Shown piece after piece: positions 34,139-46,281 of a DNA stretch of 64,000 nt. How positions within the stretch are numbered: the stretch's first letter is position 1; each line of letters starts with the position of its first letter. The notes below the pieces were generated by a model. That model made no database searches. It was not told the DNA's origin and was given only the letters and a program-made list of their open reading frames with translations. A program made the translations under genes and the position numbers. The stretch is from positions 63,348,606 to 63,412,605 of the forward strand of contig OY288243.1 of NCBI GenBank assembly GCA_958450325.1, read 5' to 3'. This DNA comes from Agrostemma githago. Its lineage: Eukaryota > Streptophyta > Magnoliopsida > Caryophyllales > Caryophyllaceae.

Positions 34139-35877
34139 TGTGGTTCTCATCTTTGTAATCATTTACAGGGGCTGAGGGACGTGCGAGCACTAGCCAAGGG
34201 TGATGTGGACCTACGCATGGGAAATGGAGCTAGAGTAGCCGCTATATCCGTAGGCACTTATGTACTCACTCTAGCTAAGCTAGTGATTTTGAGTTGTATT
34301 TGAATAATTGTTATTTCGTACCAACTTTAACTAAGAACATTATCTCCATTTCCGTACTTGATATGGAAGGTTTTTCCTTTATGATTAAGGACAATTGTTG
34401 TATTTTTTCGTTTAATGACATGGTTTATGGTAAAGCTACGTCTATCGGAGGTATTTATGTTCTAGATAATGTTAATGATATATATCATGTAGAAAACAAG
34501 AAGCTCAAAACGGGTGAACCTAATCAATCCTACCTTTGGCATTGTCGTTTAGGACACATAAACGAACGACGCATAAAGAGACTTGTTTCAACGAAACTTC
34601 TCGAACCGTTTGATTACGAATCTTATGGCGCATGCGAGTCTTGCCTTTTGGGCAAGATGACTCGTGCTCCTTTCTCAAGTAAAGGAACACGAGCAAGTGA
34701 GGTATTGGGCCTTATACATACCGATGTGTGTGGCCCAATGACTATCACCGCTAGGGGTGGTTACAACTACTTCATTACTTTTACCGACGACTTAAGTAGA
34801 TATGGGTATGTCTACTTAATGAGGCACAAGAGCGATGCTTTTAAAAAGTTCAAAGAGTTTCAAAGTGAAGTAGAGAACCAATTGGATAAAAAGATTAAAG
34901 TACTACGATCCGATCGTGGTGGTGAATACCTAAATAATGAATTTGATTCACACCTAAAAGATTGTGGCATAGTATCACAATGGACTCCTCCTGGCACACC
35001 ACAATTGAATGGTGTGGCCGAAAGGAGAAACCGAACTTTATTAGATATGGTTCGGTCCATGATGAGTCTCACTGAGCTTCCTGATTCATTTTGGGGTTTT
35101 GCCATATTGTCCGCAATATTTTCACTAAATCGAAGCCCGACTAAAGCAGCCAATAAGACACCATATGAGATATGGAAGGGAAGGGTTCCTTATTTGTTGT
35201 TTATGAGAATACGGGGTTGTGAGGCATATGTTCAGAACAAGTCTGACAACAAACTCGCACCAAGATCCGACAAATGTCTGTTTGTAGGATATACAAAGGA
35301 AACACAAGGTTATTACTTCTACAATCGTCATGAAAACAAAGTATTTGTGGCTCGTGACGCTGTCTTTCTAGAAAATGACTTCATTTCTAGAAGACAGAGT
35401 GGGAGAAAATTTGAACTTGATGAAGTCCAAGAGCCACAAACCGAGAATGAAGTGGAGGAAAGCGTTCCCTCCTCCTCGGACACGGTTGATGTTCTTTTTG
35501 AACCTAGGAAATCCACGAGGGTTAGTCATCCTGCTGATCGATACCTTGGTATTGTCGAGGAAGATGCGTTAGACATGTTACTTTGCGAAAGTGACGAACC
35601 TACAACCTACAAAGCGGCCATATCTAGTCGTGATTCCATGCAATGGCTTGAAGCCATGCGATCCGAAATGGACTCTATGCACGAAAACCAAGTGTGGGAT
35701 TTGGTTGATTTACCTGAAAAGGTGAGACCTCTTCAGTGTAAGTGGATCTTTAAGATCAAGAATGGCATAGATGGACATAAAGATGTCTACAAAGCCAGAT
35801 TGGTGGCAAAGGGTTTTACTCAAGTTCATGGTCTTCACTATGACGAAACCTTTGCTCCAATCGCAATGCTTCGCTCC
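34139..35877 (+). pseudogene. pol: Pol of copia A, first part: protease end, integrase, start of RT
   Basis: A frameshift near 34285 separates the protease end from a 535-codon open stretch (34294 on). It contains the pre-integrase His/Cys region (HCRLGHINERR, CESCLLGKM), integrase catalytic residues (IHTDVCGP, RSDRGGEY, NGVAERRNRTL) and the first part of reverse transcriptase (QWLEAMRSEMDSMHENQVWDLVDLP, KWIFKIK, KARLVAKGF, ETFAPIAMLRS). It is cut at 35877 by the solo LTR. Integrase is undamaged as far as I can see. Confidence 0.9.
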
Positions 35878-36828
35878 TGTAACACCCACTATTTTTCCTA
35901 GTGCCGTTAATTATTCTGTTGTAACTCCGTCATGACTCTATGTCAATTTCGTCTTCTATTTCCTTCATCATTCTGAATTCTTATTATTATTTTTTTGAGT
36001 CAAATAATATTTATTTTTATTTTAAAAGATTTTAATTCTTGTTAACCTATTTATTTGATTTTCATTGTAAACTATTTATTTTTGCACGTGAAGTTCTATT
36101 TTTCTACGAACTAACGTTTTAAGCTTGGAATTCAGTTATTTATTTTTCCTAAATGTCTAAACACATTTATGTAATATTTCCAACTAAGAAATATTTTTAT
36201 TTACGAAAAATTTAGCCTTTAATCATTTTATTACAAAGTTTCGTAAATAATTATTTTCTATCGCGAGGTTTACTCGAATTGCTTTGAAATGCTTTTAGTA
36301 ATTATACGATTCTTATTTTTATCATACTACATTTAAAAGAAACACTTTTTGGCCCCTTTTTAGACCATGACACCCATGGTCACACATCTTCACATTTTTT
36401 TTCATTTGGTTTATAAAGTGATTAAAGCCTTAGATATTTTTATTACCTTAATGAATTTGGTGACTAATTGCAAAACTCTTCACTCTCCCTTGTTAATCCA
36501 TTTTGGCTGGTTTTTTAAGTGTATCTAACATTGTTTTCATCAATTTTTAAGATCATATTCATTCACACAATTCACATAATTCATTTCTTTTCATTCATTC
36601 TCATTCAACCACATTAAACAAAGAAAATACTCTTCAATTCCTTCATATTGGCCATGAGTTTCAGCCATATTTTCCAGCCCAATTTTGTCCCTAATCGAGT
36701 CTTGATCGTCTCATTTTTATCGTAAAATAATCGTCATTCCGATCCCTTCGTTAAGGTAATAATCGATGTTGTTTTCGATTGTTATTTTCCTTGATTTTCT
36801 TACTTTTCTCATGGTATTTTTCCACCAT

Positions 36829-38937
36829 CACTACTATAAATGAGCACTTGGGCCACGACTGAATTCGTGGCAAAAGTGCTAAATTTTTGTGGCTAAAGTA
36901 TTTTGCCACGGAAAAACCATCCGTGGCGCAAGTGGCCGTGGCAAACAAATAGCCACGGAAAAAAAAGTGTGGCAAGTATTGATTTTATTGCCACAGAGTC
37001 TCCCATGGATAGAATTAATTTTTTGCCACGGATTATCCCGTGGCTAATTATTTTTGTGGCGAAATATTTATTTCGGTGACAAAATATATAATAAATTAAA
37101 TAAATTAATAACCGTAAGAATTCTCTACCCCTATAGTAGTCACATATGAACCGTTTACTAGCTTTATAGCTGAGTCATTCCACTATTATTTAATTATTTA
37201 ATTTACGCATCAAAGAGCCTTCCCAGGAGGTCACCCATCTTAACACTACTCTCACTCAAGCACGCTTAACTGTGGAGTTCTTATGGGCAGCTACCAAAAA
37301 TGAAATTGAAATTTATTGACCTAATCATTGGTTTGAATTCTTTTAAAGTGATGTTTTTTTCAAACTACATTTTCTTTTGAGTAATTAATTTTTTTTCCCT
37401 TATGATTAAAAAATTATTATTCTGGAAAAAAAATTTGGAAGTTGATTTTCGGACTCATGATTCCATTAATTTATCGATATTTTTATTTTAGTTTCTATTT
37501 TCCACGTTCTTTTATTGCTAGTTCTTTCGATATGTTTTTTTCTTTTCGTTATCGGTCGTTATTTTATATCATCAGTTTTTTTATCCTCATTGAGTTTCCT
37601 CTAGCCTACTTCAAGTTTTACCCGAATTTTATTTTTTCATTAAGTATATTTTATTTTAAATTCATTTTTAAAAATATCTTCCAAATAATATTACAGAACA
37701 GCTACCGAATTAAACAGTTGACGATAAATTAATTTTTGATTTTCACACTATTAGTCCTTAATTATTAGATTTTCTTACTTGTATTTGTTAATTATTTGAT
37801 TTTGTCACTTATACCTCTCTTTTTTTGAAAAATTATTTTAACTTGTTATTGAACTTAGGCACGACGTTCTAATACGTTAATCTTTCTTCCAAACCAAACA
37901 ACTTGAAAGACAATTAATTACAAAAATAATTATTGTTTTCGCAGTCAAAGTTAATTCCATAAAAAAATATAGACCGATTAGAATTCTTAAATACGAGTTT
38001 AATAAAGCGGTTTTTTTCACATTGAAAATATTGTAAGAAAATCAATAATTTGGACAAGAATCATGCTCAGTCACTTTTTTTAAGTTTTTTTGTCTTAAAA
38101 AGAAGTGTATTACATGTGGAAAAATTAATTAATTAAGCGGTAAAAATGAAAGAGTCTTAAATAATATTAGATGTCTTAATGATGGATGATCAATCACATA
38201 CTAATTTTACTTGATATGCTATGTACGCCGCATTTTAGCTAGCATATATTACACTATGTAAATGTTAGTTGTCTTTCAAAAGTCATACTTAAGATTATAA
38301 AATTTTAATAAAACATATTGTCAAATTAAGAGAAATCAATTACTTCACAAATGATGATTAATAAAAAATCAACAAATTAGACAACCAAAGTTTTCTTGTT
38401 CATTTTACAAAAAAATCTATTTTTTTTTTCTTAAAACTAAATAAAATAATACGAATTTTTTTTATTAATAAAATATTTTCAAATTTAATATTTTTTTCTT
38501 CATACTATTATCTTTAGCTTTGAATTTTAATGAATTTTTAAGATCAATAATTGACACTCGGCTTAACTTGAAAGTAATTTGATTAAAATTTGGAGAACCA
38601 TTAGCCACATGCGTTTATTACATCTGTGGCTAAAAAATAATTTTGCCACGGAAGTTAATTATGTCGTGCCTAAATAATATTTGCCACTGAACAAATTCGT
38701 GGCTAAATATATTTTTGCCACAGGTGTGGCATCTTTCGTGGCAAGAGTGATTATTGGCCACGACTTTAATAAAATTCGTGGCGCAAGTGAATTTTTGCCA
38801 CGGGAAAAATTGTTCCCGTGGCATATTTTATTTCCCAAGTAGTGAATCAAATTTTTCCCGTGGCTAGGTAAAATTTAGCCACAAATAACAAATTTTCGTG
38901 GCATAATTCGTGGCGCAAGTGTCAATTTGTTGTAGTG
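36829..38937. mobile_element. Non-autonomous CACTA (En/Spm) transposon
   Basis: Left end CACTACTATAAATGAGCAC; right end inverted CACTACAACAAATTGACAC. Flanked by CAT at 36826-36828 and 38938-38940 (3-bp duplication, diagnostic). Subterminal arrays of GCCACGG/CCGTGGC in both orientations fill 36850-37075 and 38600-38925. The 2.1-kb body has no transposase, only short ORFs in AT-rich DNA (for example 37442-37732), and includes 5S rRNA-like sequence. Confidence 0.9.
37215..37288 (-). other. 5S rRNA-derived fragment inside the CACTA element
   Basis: The minus strand reads a 5S gene segment: AACTCCACAGTTAAGCGTGC (one change from the plant consensus), then a diverged middle, then GATGGGTGACCTCCTGGGAA. 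It covers roughly nucleotides 38-100 of the 120-nt RNA, including the A-box and C-box regions of the internal promoter. Both ends of the 5S gene are missing, so it is not a functional rRNA gene. Confidence 0.8.
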
Positions 38938-41512
38938 CATGCTTTTCTTGTGTTGAAGGATTTTTGAATGATCCCAAAGCCGACGAATTTATAATCGACT
39001 CGAATTTGGGTTAGAGGTAACGTCGATGTTACTCGGTATTTCATGATTTTAATTGTGTATTTGCATGTATATATTTTTATGTTTTATTTTGGCAATATAT
39101 GTATGTCATAAAATCTGGAAATTTTTTAAAAGTTGAAAATTTGCATGTTTCGGTATTTTTATCGCTTTTACGAGATTAACGATTAAATCGTCATATTAAT
39201 TTGTAAAATCGTAATAGTCGGCCTAAACATGTAATATATGTTTATATTCTGGAAAAATGTTGTTTTTGATGATTTTTAATAATTTAGTATTTTTCTGATA
39301 TTTTTGATATCGATTATTGAATTATTACCGTTTACGGACAAAAACGATTAAAAGCCGATTTTTAGTTCTAGTACTTAAACATTTTATTTTAATCTGATTT
39401 TTGACGTGGTGAAAATTTCTGGTGAAATAGAATTGTTTGAATTTTTTCATAATTATTCGGAATTGTTAAGTGGATGAGTTAATTAATCACTTTAAATCAT
39501 CGTTTATCGTTAAAACCGTGTTTGTCGTTTAAATTCTCGATTTCTGGTCTTTGGTTTAAATCTGGAAAAATTATGATTCTGATGATTTCATATTAAAATA
39601 TAATTCTATGATTTTTAGTGCCTTAATAAAATGTTAGGAACGATAAGTTTTATTAATGGAATCGTTAATTGTGAAAACGAGTTTTAAAGACGGTTTTGAC
39701 GGAAGTTGGTAAATCTGGAACTTTGGAAAATCTGGAAAATTAGAATAATCTGGAAAATGATGATTTTTAGGTTTAATAATAATTTTTAGAAATTAATACT
39801 TAAATCATTTTGTAATTACTATTTTTATTAATCGTTATTGTCGAAATTGGACGATTAACGAGAAACCGCTTTAAAAACCGAGTTTTAGGATTCTGGAAAA
39901 TTTTCTTTTCTGGACAGAATGTCCATAAATATATTTTAACTATTTTACATAATTTTTGTACTATTTATTAAAGTCTTTAATTAATAAGTATTGATTTTCG
40001 GACAAATTGTGATTTATCGTTAAAATGCTTCGTCTTACCTAAAAGAATTATTTTTCCAGCAATTTTGAAAGTATTTAAATCTGAAACTTTAAGAGTTAAA
40101 TCATCCCTTAACATACTCTAAATGTATTTGTTGGTTTAATTAAATAAAGTCGTTCAAATATTTAATTTGATGTTTGCCGTAAAATCCTATTTATAATATT
40201 ATTGTCGAAACTAATAATAATTAGGGAATTTTAGCTTTATAACTTTTGAAAACACCCTAATTAGTAATATTAAAATGTTTAAGACATTTTTAACCATTTT
40301 ATAACGCTTATACGATATTTTAATAATTTCATAAAATTAAATGTTCACTTTGGTAATTAATATCGTTAAGGCCGAAAGTATTAGTTTTATAAATCTATAT
40401 CGTTTACTAAAAATGTGATGTTAGTATAAACTAATATTTTCGCTATTTTGATATGATGCTATTTTTGGTAAAGTTTCTAAAAATAGAAGTTTCCTAAAAT
40501 AGAAAGTTTCCTCTTTTGGAAAGTGATTCCTTTTTCTTTTGTTCTCCTATTGTTTGTATTGAATACATCTTTTAAATATCGATAATGGATTGTTTTGGAG
40601 TTATGGAATAAGGATAAGTGTGGGTTAAGAGTAATATAGTCTGGGATGTACGTTTTGCCATCAACTATAAAGCTGGTGTGTCTATGTTGAGACACATTGG
40701 TCGTTGAACTGAGCATGGTTTGTGTTTAGGAGTGTGTATATTTTGACCTTAAACTTAGATATCGCATCGTGTAAGTCGTCGTCGGGTTGAACTGGATTAC
40801 GGTTGGTGTCCAGGAGGGGTGTACATTACTTAAGCCAGGACCTCGCTGCACGCAGTCATGTTATGGTTGAGTTGCCTAGTTAGAGACCGAAGTCTGATTT
40901 GTTTTGACTAAGTTCTCGAAGCTAGTTTAGTATTGTCCTAGTGAAAGTCTAGATTCTACATTAATTCTATCCATAACGCCATTTTGAATATTTTTATTAT
41001 TATCGATATAATTTTGATTTGCAGGTTGGCAAGTGTTTTATGTTTTCTTCGGAAAACTCATTTTTATTATATCGTTTTGATACGTGAAGTTTTTCACTGA
41101 AAGTTTATTTTTATTATAATGTGTTTTACTGTTTTCCATTTTCACTATTTTTCTATAATAGTAATTACAGTTTTAAAATCCTGTTATACGGCTGGGAGAA
41201 CGTTGACGTTGCTCCCCACTGATTGTGGCTGTTATGTTTTTAACGTGGCAGGTATATGTGTTTTCCTTCGGGTGGGCTAGCGACCAGTTATGAATCTTGC
41301 TTGTTTTAATCAGATCACTGTATTATGGATTGTTAAAACCCTTTTTATGGATTTTATTTATTTATTTATTTTGTAGCCATTTTTATTTTATGGCTTATGT
41401 ATTGACTTACCATTTTTATTTAATCAAGACATAGTTACAGTGTGTTATAATCCCACTTCTACAGTGTTTTCGCCACTGTATTGCGTTAGAATTTCTAGGG
41501 GATTACAGCTCC

Positions 41513-42811
41513 ATAAGGATTATCCTAGCGATTTCCGCATTTCATGATTATGAGATTTGGCAAATGTATGTCAAAACCGCCTTCTTGAATGGGATTCTAG
41601 AAGAGGAAGTGTATATGACACAACCAGAAGGTTTTGTAGATACATCTAATCCTAGGAAGGTATGCAAGCTTAAGAGATCCATTTATGGTCTTAAGCAAGC
41701 GTCCAGAAGTGGGAATCATCGCTTTGATCATGTTATCAAACAGTATGGATTTGTTCGAAGTGTCGAGGAACCTTGTTTGTACATGAAGTTTAGTGGGAGT
41801 AAGGTAACCTTTCTTGTCTTGTATGTGGATGACATACTTCTTATCGGGAATGACGTTCCGATGCTTGCTTCCGTAAAGGAGTGCCTAGGAAAACACTTCC
41901 AAATGAAAGATTTGGGAAATGCACAATGCATTTTGGGTATTCGGATCCATAGAGATAGGTCCAAAAGGACGTTGGTATTAAGTCAAGAAGCTTATATAGA
42001 TAAGATTCTTGATAGATTCAATATGAAAGACTCTAAGAGAGGCTTTCTTCCCATGAGTCAAGGTACCATTTTGTTCAAGTCACAGCGTCCTTCCACACCC
42101 GAAGAGATTGAACGCATGAAGTTGATCCCATATGCTTCCGCTGTTGGATCAATCATGTATGCCATGACGTGCACTAGTCCCGATGTTTCGTATGCTTTGA
42201 GCATGACGAGTCGTTATCAAGCCAATCCAGGTGAAAGTCACTGGACAGCCGTAAAGAACATCCTTAAGTACTTGCGAAGGACCAAGGATTCGTTCTTAGT
42301 GTTTGGAGGGGATACTGAGTTACGTGTAAGAGGTTAAACGGATGCCAATTTCCAATCCGATCGGGATGATTTGAAGTCCCAATCCGGCTATGTTTATATG
42401 TTGAATGGAGGAGCCATTAGTTGGAAGAGCTCCAAGCAAAGTGTCACCGCGAATTCTACAACAGAAGCTGAGTACATCGCGGCTTCGGAAGCTGCAAAGG
42501 AAGCTGTTTGGATTCGTCAGTTTTTGGAAGGACTAGGAGTAGTCCAATCCGTCGAAGATCCTATCACCATATATTGTGATAACAGCGGGGCCATTTTTCA
42601 AGCAAAAGAGCCCAAGTCTAGCAATAAGTCTAGACATGTACTTAGGAAATACCACGTGATAAGAGACCTCGAGGAAAGGAAGGAAATCGATATATGTAAG
42701 GTTGGGACAGACGAGAACATCGCCGATCCTTTAACCAAGCCTCTTTCAAAGGCTAAACATGATGGTCATGTTGTCGCAATGGAATTGAGAAAAGTCCCAG
42801 ATTTTCTTTAA
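41513..42811 (+). pseudogene. pol: Pol of copia A, second part: RT and RNase H
   Basis: The reading frame resumes after the duplicated GCTCC with ATAAGG (LRS|IR joins precisely). RT motifs: VKTAFLNG, YGLKQA, LYVDDILLIG. RNase H: SKQSVTANSTTEAEYIA, YCDNSGAI, ADPLTKPL. One nonsense codon TAA at 42334-42336 lies in the G-x-TDANF motif; otherwise the frame is open to the stop at 42811. Confidence 0.9.
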
Positions 42812-43681
42812 GTTATCTAAGATGTAATAATTGGATATTGTAGCAATTTTTACATTTCTGATAATAGCATTCATTGTTCGAGTTTCAATATGAACTCTTT
42901 TATTTAGTTTGACTAAAACTTATACTTTGTTCATTCGAATGGATTGTGAGACAATCTTGAACCCTATTCAAGTGAACATTTGAACATGGTATTTTTGCCC
43001 CTTGTCACTTAATGAGGTGACGACTCGGAGTGACAAGATTGTAAGTTGATCGATGGTTAGTTCAAGACCATGGGGTCATGGAGATGACTGGTCATTTACA
43101 TAGGCAGACTGATTGTCACTCTGCCGGGCAGTGACCACAATAGAGTCCCTTATCAAAATAGTTGAGGCCTGGTCGTGGCGGGAATTTCTATTTTATTCCT
43201 ATGAGTCGATTCTTTAGACTGGCGACCATTTATCTGATTCGGTGCAGTTTCCAATTGGCTTTGGTTGGTGTCCTAGGTCGTACCGTGAAAGGAGGCTGAT
43301 GGACATCTTCTGGGTCATAGTGATCTGCATTATACAGTATAAGATGGGTCAACAGGAATTGTCCACCCACGTTGGGTACAAACATCCTTGGGCCACTCGA
43401 GGAGAAGTAACTGGAAATGCGTGGCCACGCTCGGAAATAGATCTATGGTAGATTTTCCGGTCAGACAGTTATTCTCTAGATCGAGAAAACCACTCTAATT
43501 ATAATTAAATCACAAGTGCGACCTGAAAGACACCTTGTGATGAGTGGGAGGATGTGACATCAAAGAGACAAGAGAATCGGTAGCACACAACTTGTGTAGA
43601 CAAGTGGGAGTTATTGATGGGGCAGGAGTCCTCCGCAATATAGTGGCTACATGCACAACTTGTATCGGACAAGTGGGAGAT
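42812..43681 (+). other. 3' untranslated region of copia A with a duplicated polypurine tract
   Basis: No gene. At the end, acaagtgggagat (43669-43681) precedes the LTR. A second copy, acaagtgggagttattga (43599-43616), is followed by ggggcaggagtcctccgcaa, which resembles the LTR start. The short ORF at 43242-43451 has no family resemblance I can name. Confidence 0.7.
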
Positions 43682-44974
43682 TGTTGGAGCAAGTGTCCTC
43701 CACAATAGTGCATTGATATATTAAATCTCATGGACGGAATATACTTGGGATAATTAGTACATCGATACTCCATGTCAGTTGATTAACGTAAATCGATAAC
43801 GCTCAGCTGACTAGAGTTAGACTTTATTGTCGTAAGACGGCGGTGATCAACTGATCCCTTTCGGTCACACCTATAGGATGAGACCCAAATAGAAAACTAA
43901 TTATTTGTATTTGATACAGTTAATCAGTTCCTTGCGTATATATTTGATATATGCTTTGTAATGAGAGTTATTTATTGGAGATAGAGTTTAGAACTCAGTC
44001 AGATTAAGTTTATTAGTCTATTATACGATAATTGACTGAATAAATTTCACGTCTTGTTAATACGATTAAATAAGACCTAATTTAGTATTTAAACGTTAAT
44101 TACTAAATTAGTTGAGGTTTTGTATGCTTTTATGGGTAGTGATAATTAGCCATTAATATTTACAAGAAGTTGTAAATTTAGCTAAGTAATTATTATTATG
44201 GGACCTATTATATATAGATATAATAGTAATGTACTACTTAAAGAGTTAAGAGTATATTATTTATTTGATGTGATAAATTATATGAGATAATTGATCATGT
44301 GACACATAAGCATTTGTATGACAAATGACAAAAATAAAATGGACCCATTTTATGTACATGTATATGGCACACTAGTAAAAATAAGGGCAATAATGGTTGT
44401 TCTTATTTATGTGCATGCATGAATAATAGTAATTATTACACTAGACCCTAGACCTTATGCATGCAAATAAAATAAAGCAATTGGTCTTCCCTAGGGTAAG
44501 TGGCCGGTTTTGGGGGTTGATATAAGGGAACATTTTGTTCTCTTTTCAACTCCATTCATTCATTAGTGACTTTGCTTTTACCTCTTCTCCAAAAATACTC
44601 TCATACTAATATTCATCTTTATTACTAAAGTAGTAATATTCATAATATTAGTATAGGTTCATCACTACTATTATCTAGTTAATAATAATAGTGATTATTT
44701 GGGTTGAATCTTGGTGCAACTAGAAGGAGATCTTCTACTTTGGAGATTCAACATTTTGGAGGATCATCCATACTAATATAAGCTCAGGAACAATAAGAAA
44801 AGGAGTTTTCTTATTGTGCCCATTATTTTCTCTTTGTTTATGTAAGGAAATATCTTCTTGTATCTAGTTTTTGTCATTTTATGTCATGCATGTAACTAGA
44901 TCTTTATATACTAAATTAACAAGTAATTTAGTAACTAATTAGAGAAGTCTAATTAGAGGGTTATGAACCTTTCA
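43682..44974 (+). repeat. 3' LTR of copia A
   Basis: 1293 bp, near-identical to 30158-31451. It ends ACCTTTCA directly before the target duplication. Confidence 0.95.
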
Positions 44975-45451
44975 TATATGTACGTACTTGTTATTGTTGA
45001 CAATAGTATGTATGTATGTAGTTTTTCGTTTTTTGTAAAAACAAATTTTTTTAATTTATTCACTCCTTTTAGGATTGATACTAGTTATATTAATCTTTAT
45101 GGAAAGAACATACTTGTTTCTTTTAAGACTTTACAACTTCATTCATATTTATTTTGAAGTAATGACTATTCTTAAGTAATATTTTCATCATAAAATACGA
45201 CTAATGTTCATTACCAGATATTTAAAGAATACTGAATCACTTGATATATACTACGTTTACATATATTTTAGATAATATATAATATATGAGTTGTAAGTTT
45301 TTATAAACACTTTCTTCAACTCGTTCTAATCATTATTATAGGTCAACATGAATATATCTCATTTTTTTGATTGATGTTTGTAAAATATGTTATTCTATCT
45401 ATGAAATTCTGAGGATGAGTATATGTGTAGTCAAAATAAGAGAGAGGAAAG
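44975..45451. repeat. Tandem-array segment between copia A and copia B
   Basis: Continuation of the unit at 28371-30157. A new unit begins at 45413 (ggatgagt), the same sequence as at 28372 and 11159. No gene. It ends with gaaag, the copia B target site. Confidence 0.8.
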
Positions 45452-46253
45452 TGTTGGTAGTAAAGGCTTTAAAAAGTGGATTGGGCCTTTACCTCACACG
45501 CGCGACCTGACCCGACTTGGCTCGGGCTCTTTTCTGTTTTGGGCCTTTTTGTACTGATTTGTCCAGATTCAGTGTGTGTCCCGATTAATTCGTTTTGACA
45601 GTCAAATGACTGTTATGTTATCCTCTTCAATGTTGATGATTCTGCCATTGACCTAATTAAGACCCCTCTTAATTTTGTTTTTGGCTTCTCCTTGCTCTAC
45701 TTACTGTATAAATAGAGCACAAGTTTCTGGCACAAATCACAACAACAAACAATACAATCTCACCTCTCCTCTTCAAATATTCTCTACTTTCTGGGTTTGG
45801 TTTGTGCTATTCCAAAGCTCCCTGCCTCGAGTGGTTGGGTCAGGTAGCTGTTGTGTTCACCTTGGGAAACTACCGGTGCGAGTCGATAACCACCACGGTC
45901 GAGCCGTAATAGTTTTCAAGTCAGTGGCGGGTACCACGACACAGCAATTTTGTCTCGATTTTCCTGTCTTGTCCCTTACGTTAGCTGCTGCTGTACAATT
46001 CCGCCCCTGTCCGTCGCCTTGCTCACTGTCTGCTGTCAGTTGCCAGTTCTATTGTCAGTCAGTTTTCGTTGCCTGCTGCCTTTGTCAGTTCTGGACTTTT
46101 GGTTTCCTGTCCGTGTTGATTAGCCTGCTGCCTACCCGTGTTTTATTTACTTGCTGCCTGTCTCAATCATCAGTTGCCTTTGATTTTGTTTTCTACCGCG
46201 TTGGTTTGGTTTCTGTTTTCCTCTTCCTCATTGTTACACCTAATTCTCTAACA
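45452..46253 (+). repeat. 5' LTR of copia B
   Basis: 802 bp, TGTTGGTAGTAAAGG...CTCTAACA. TATA box TATAAATA at 45707-45714. The 194-codon ORF at 45675-46259 is wholly LTR sequence and is not conserved in the 3' LTR. No recognisable primer site follows (atttgaaaactattaa), which is odd. Confidence 0.9.
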
Positions 46254-46281
46254 ATTTGAAAACTATTAATTTACCGTTACA

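Larger units (their letters stand above)
35878..41507 (+). mobile_element. Long solo LTR (Tekay/Del-like?) inside copia A, itself carrying CACTA DNA
   Basis: It begins TGTAACACCC, ends GGGGATTACA and is flanked by GCTCC at 35873-35877 and 41508-41512. Subtracting the CACTA insertion leaves about 3.5 kb without coding capacity and without a second LTR, primer site or polypurine tract that I can find, so a solo LTR is the best reading. The TGTAACACCC start and 3-4 kb length fit chromovirus LTRs of the Tekay/Del type, but orientation and lineage are unproven. Confidence 0.7.
30158..44974 (+). mobile_element. Ty1/copia element A (Angela-like), with a nested solo LTR
   Basis: LTRs at 30158-31451 and 43682-44974 are almost identical. 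The flanking duplication is TATAT at 30153-30157 and 44975-44979. The empty site is visible at 10701-10730. Internal order gag-PR-IN-RT-RNH is the copia order. The RNase H end (NGGAISWKSSKQ, TTEAEYIAASEAAKEAVWIRQF) and long leader fit the Angela lineage. The coding region is split at 35877/41508 by another element. Confidence 0.95.

Noticed and set aside
37215..37288. Functional 5S rRNA gene
   Set aside because: Only part of the 120 nt is present, with substitutions, and no tandem 5S array surrounds it.
37442..37732. 96-codon Phe/Ile-rich ORF as a membrane protein
   Set aside because: AT-rich CACTA filler without any domain; composition alone explains it.
35878..41507. Complete retrotransposon or LARD with two LTRs
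   Set aside because: I found no second TGTAACACCC start, internal end, primer site or polypurine tract; a solo LTR is simpler.
45675..46259. 194-codon ORF as a gene
   Set aside because: It lies wholly within the copia B LTR, and the 3' LTR does not preserve the frame.
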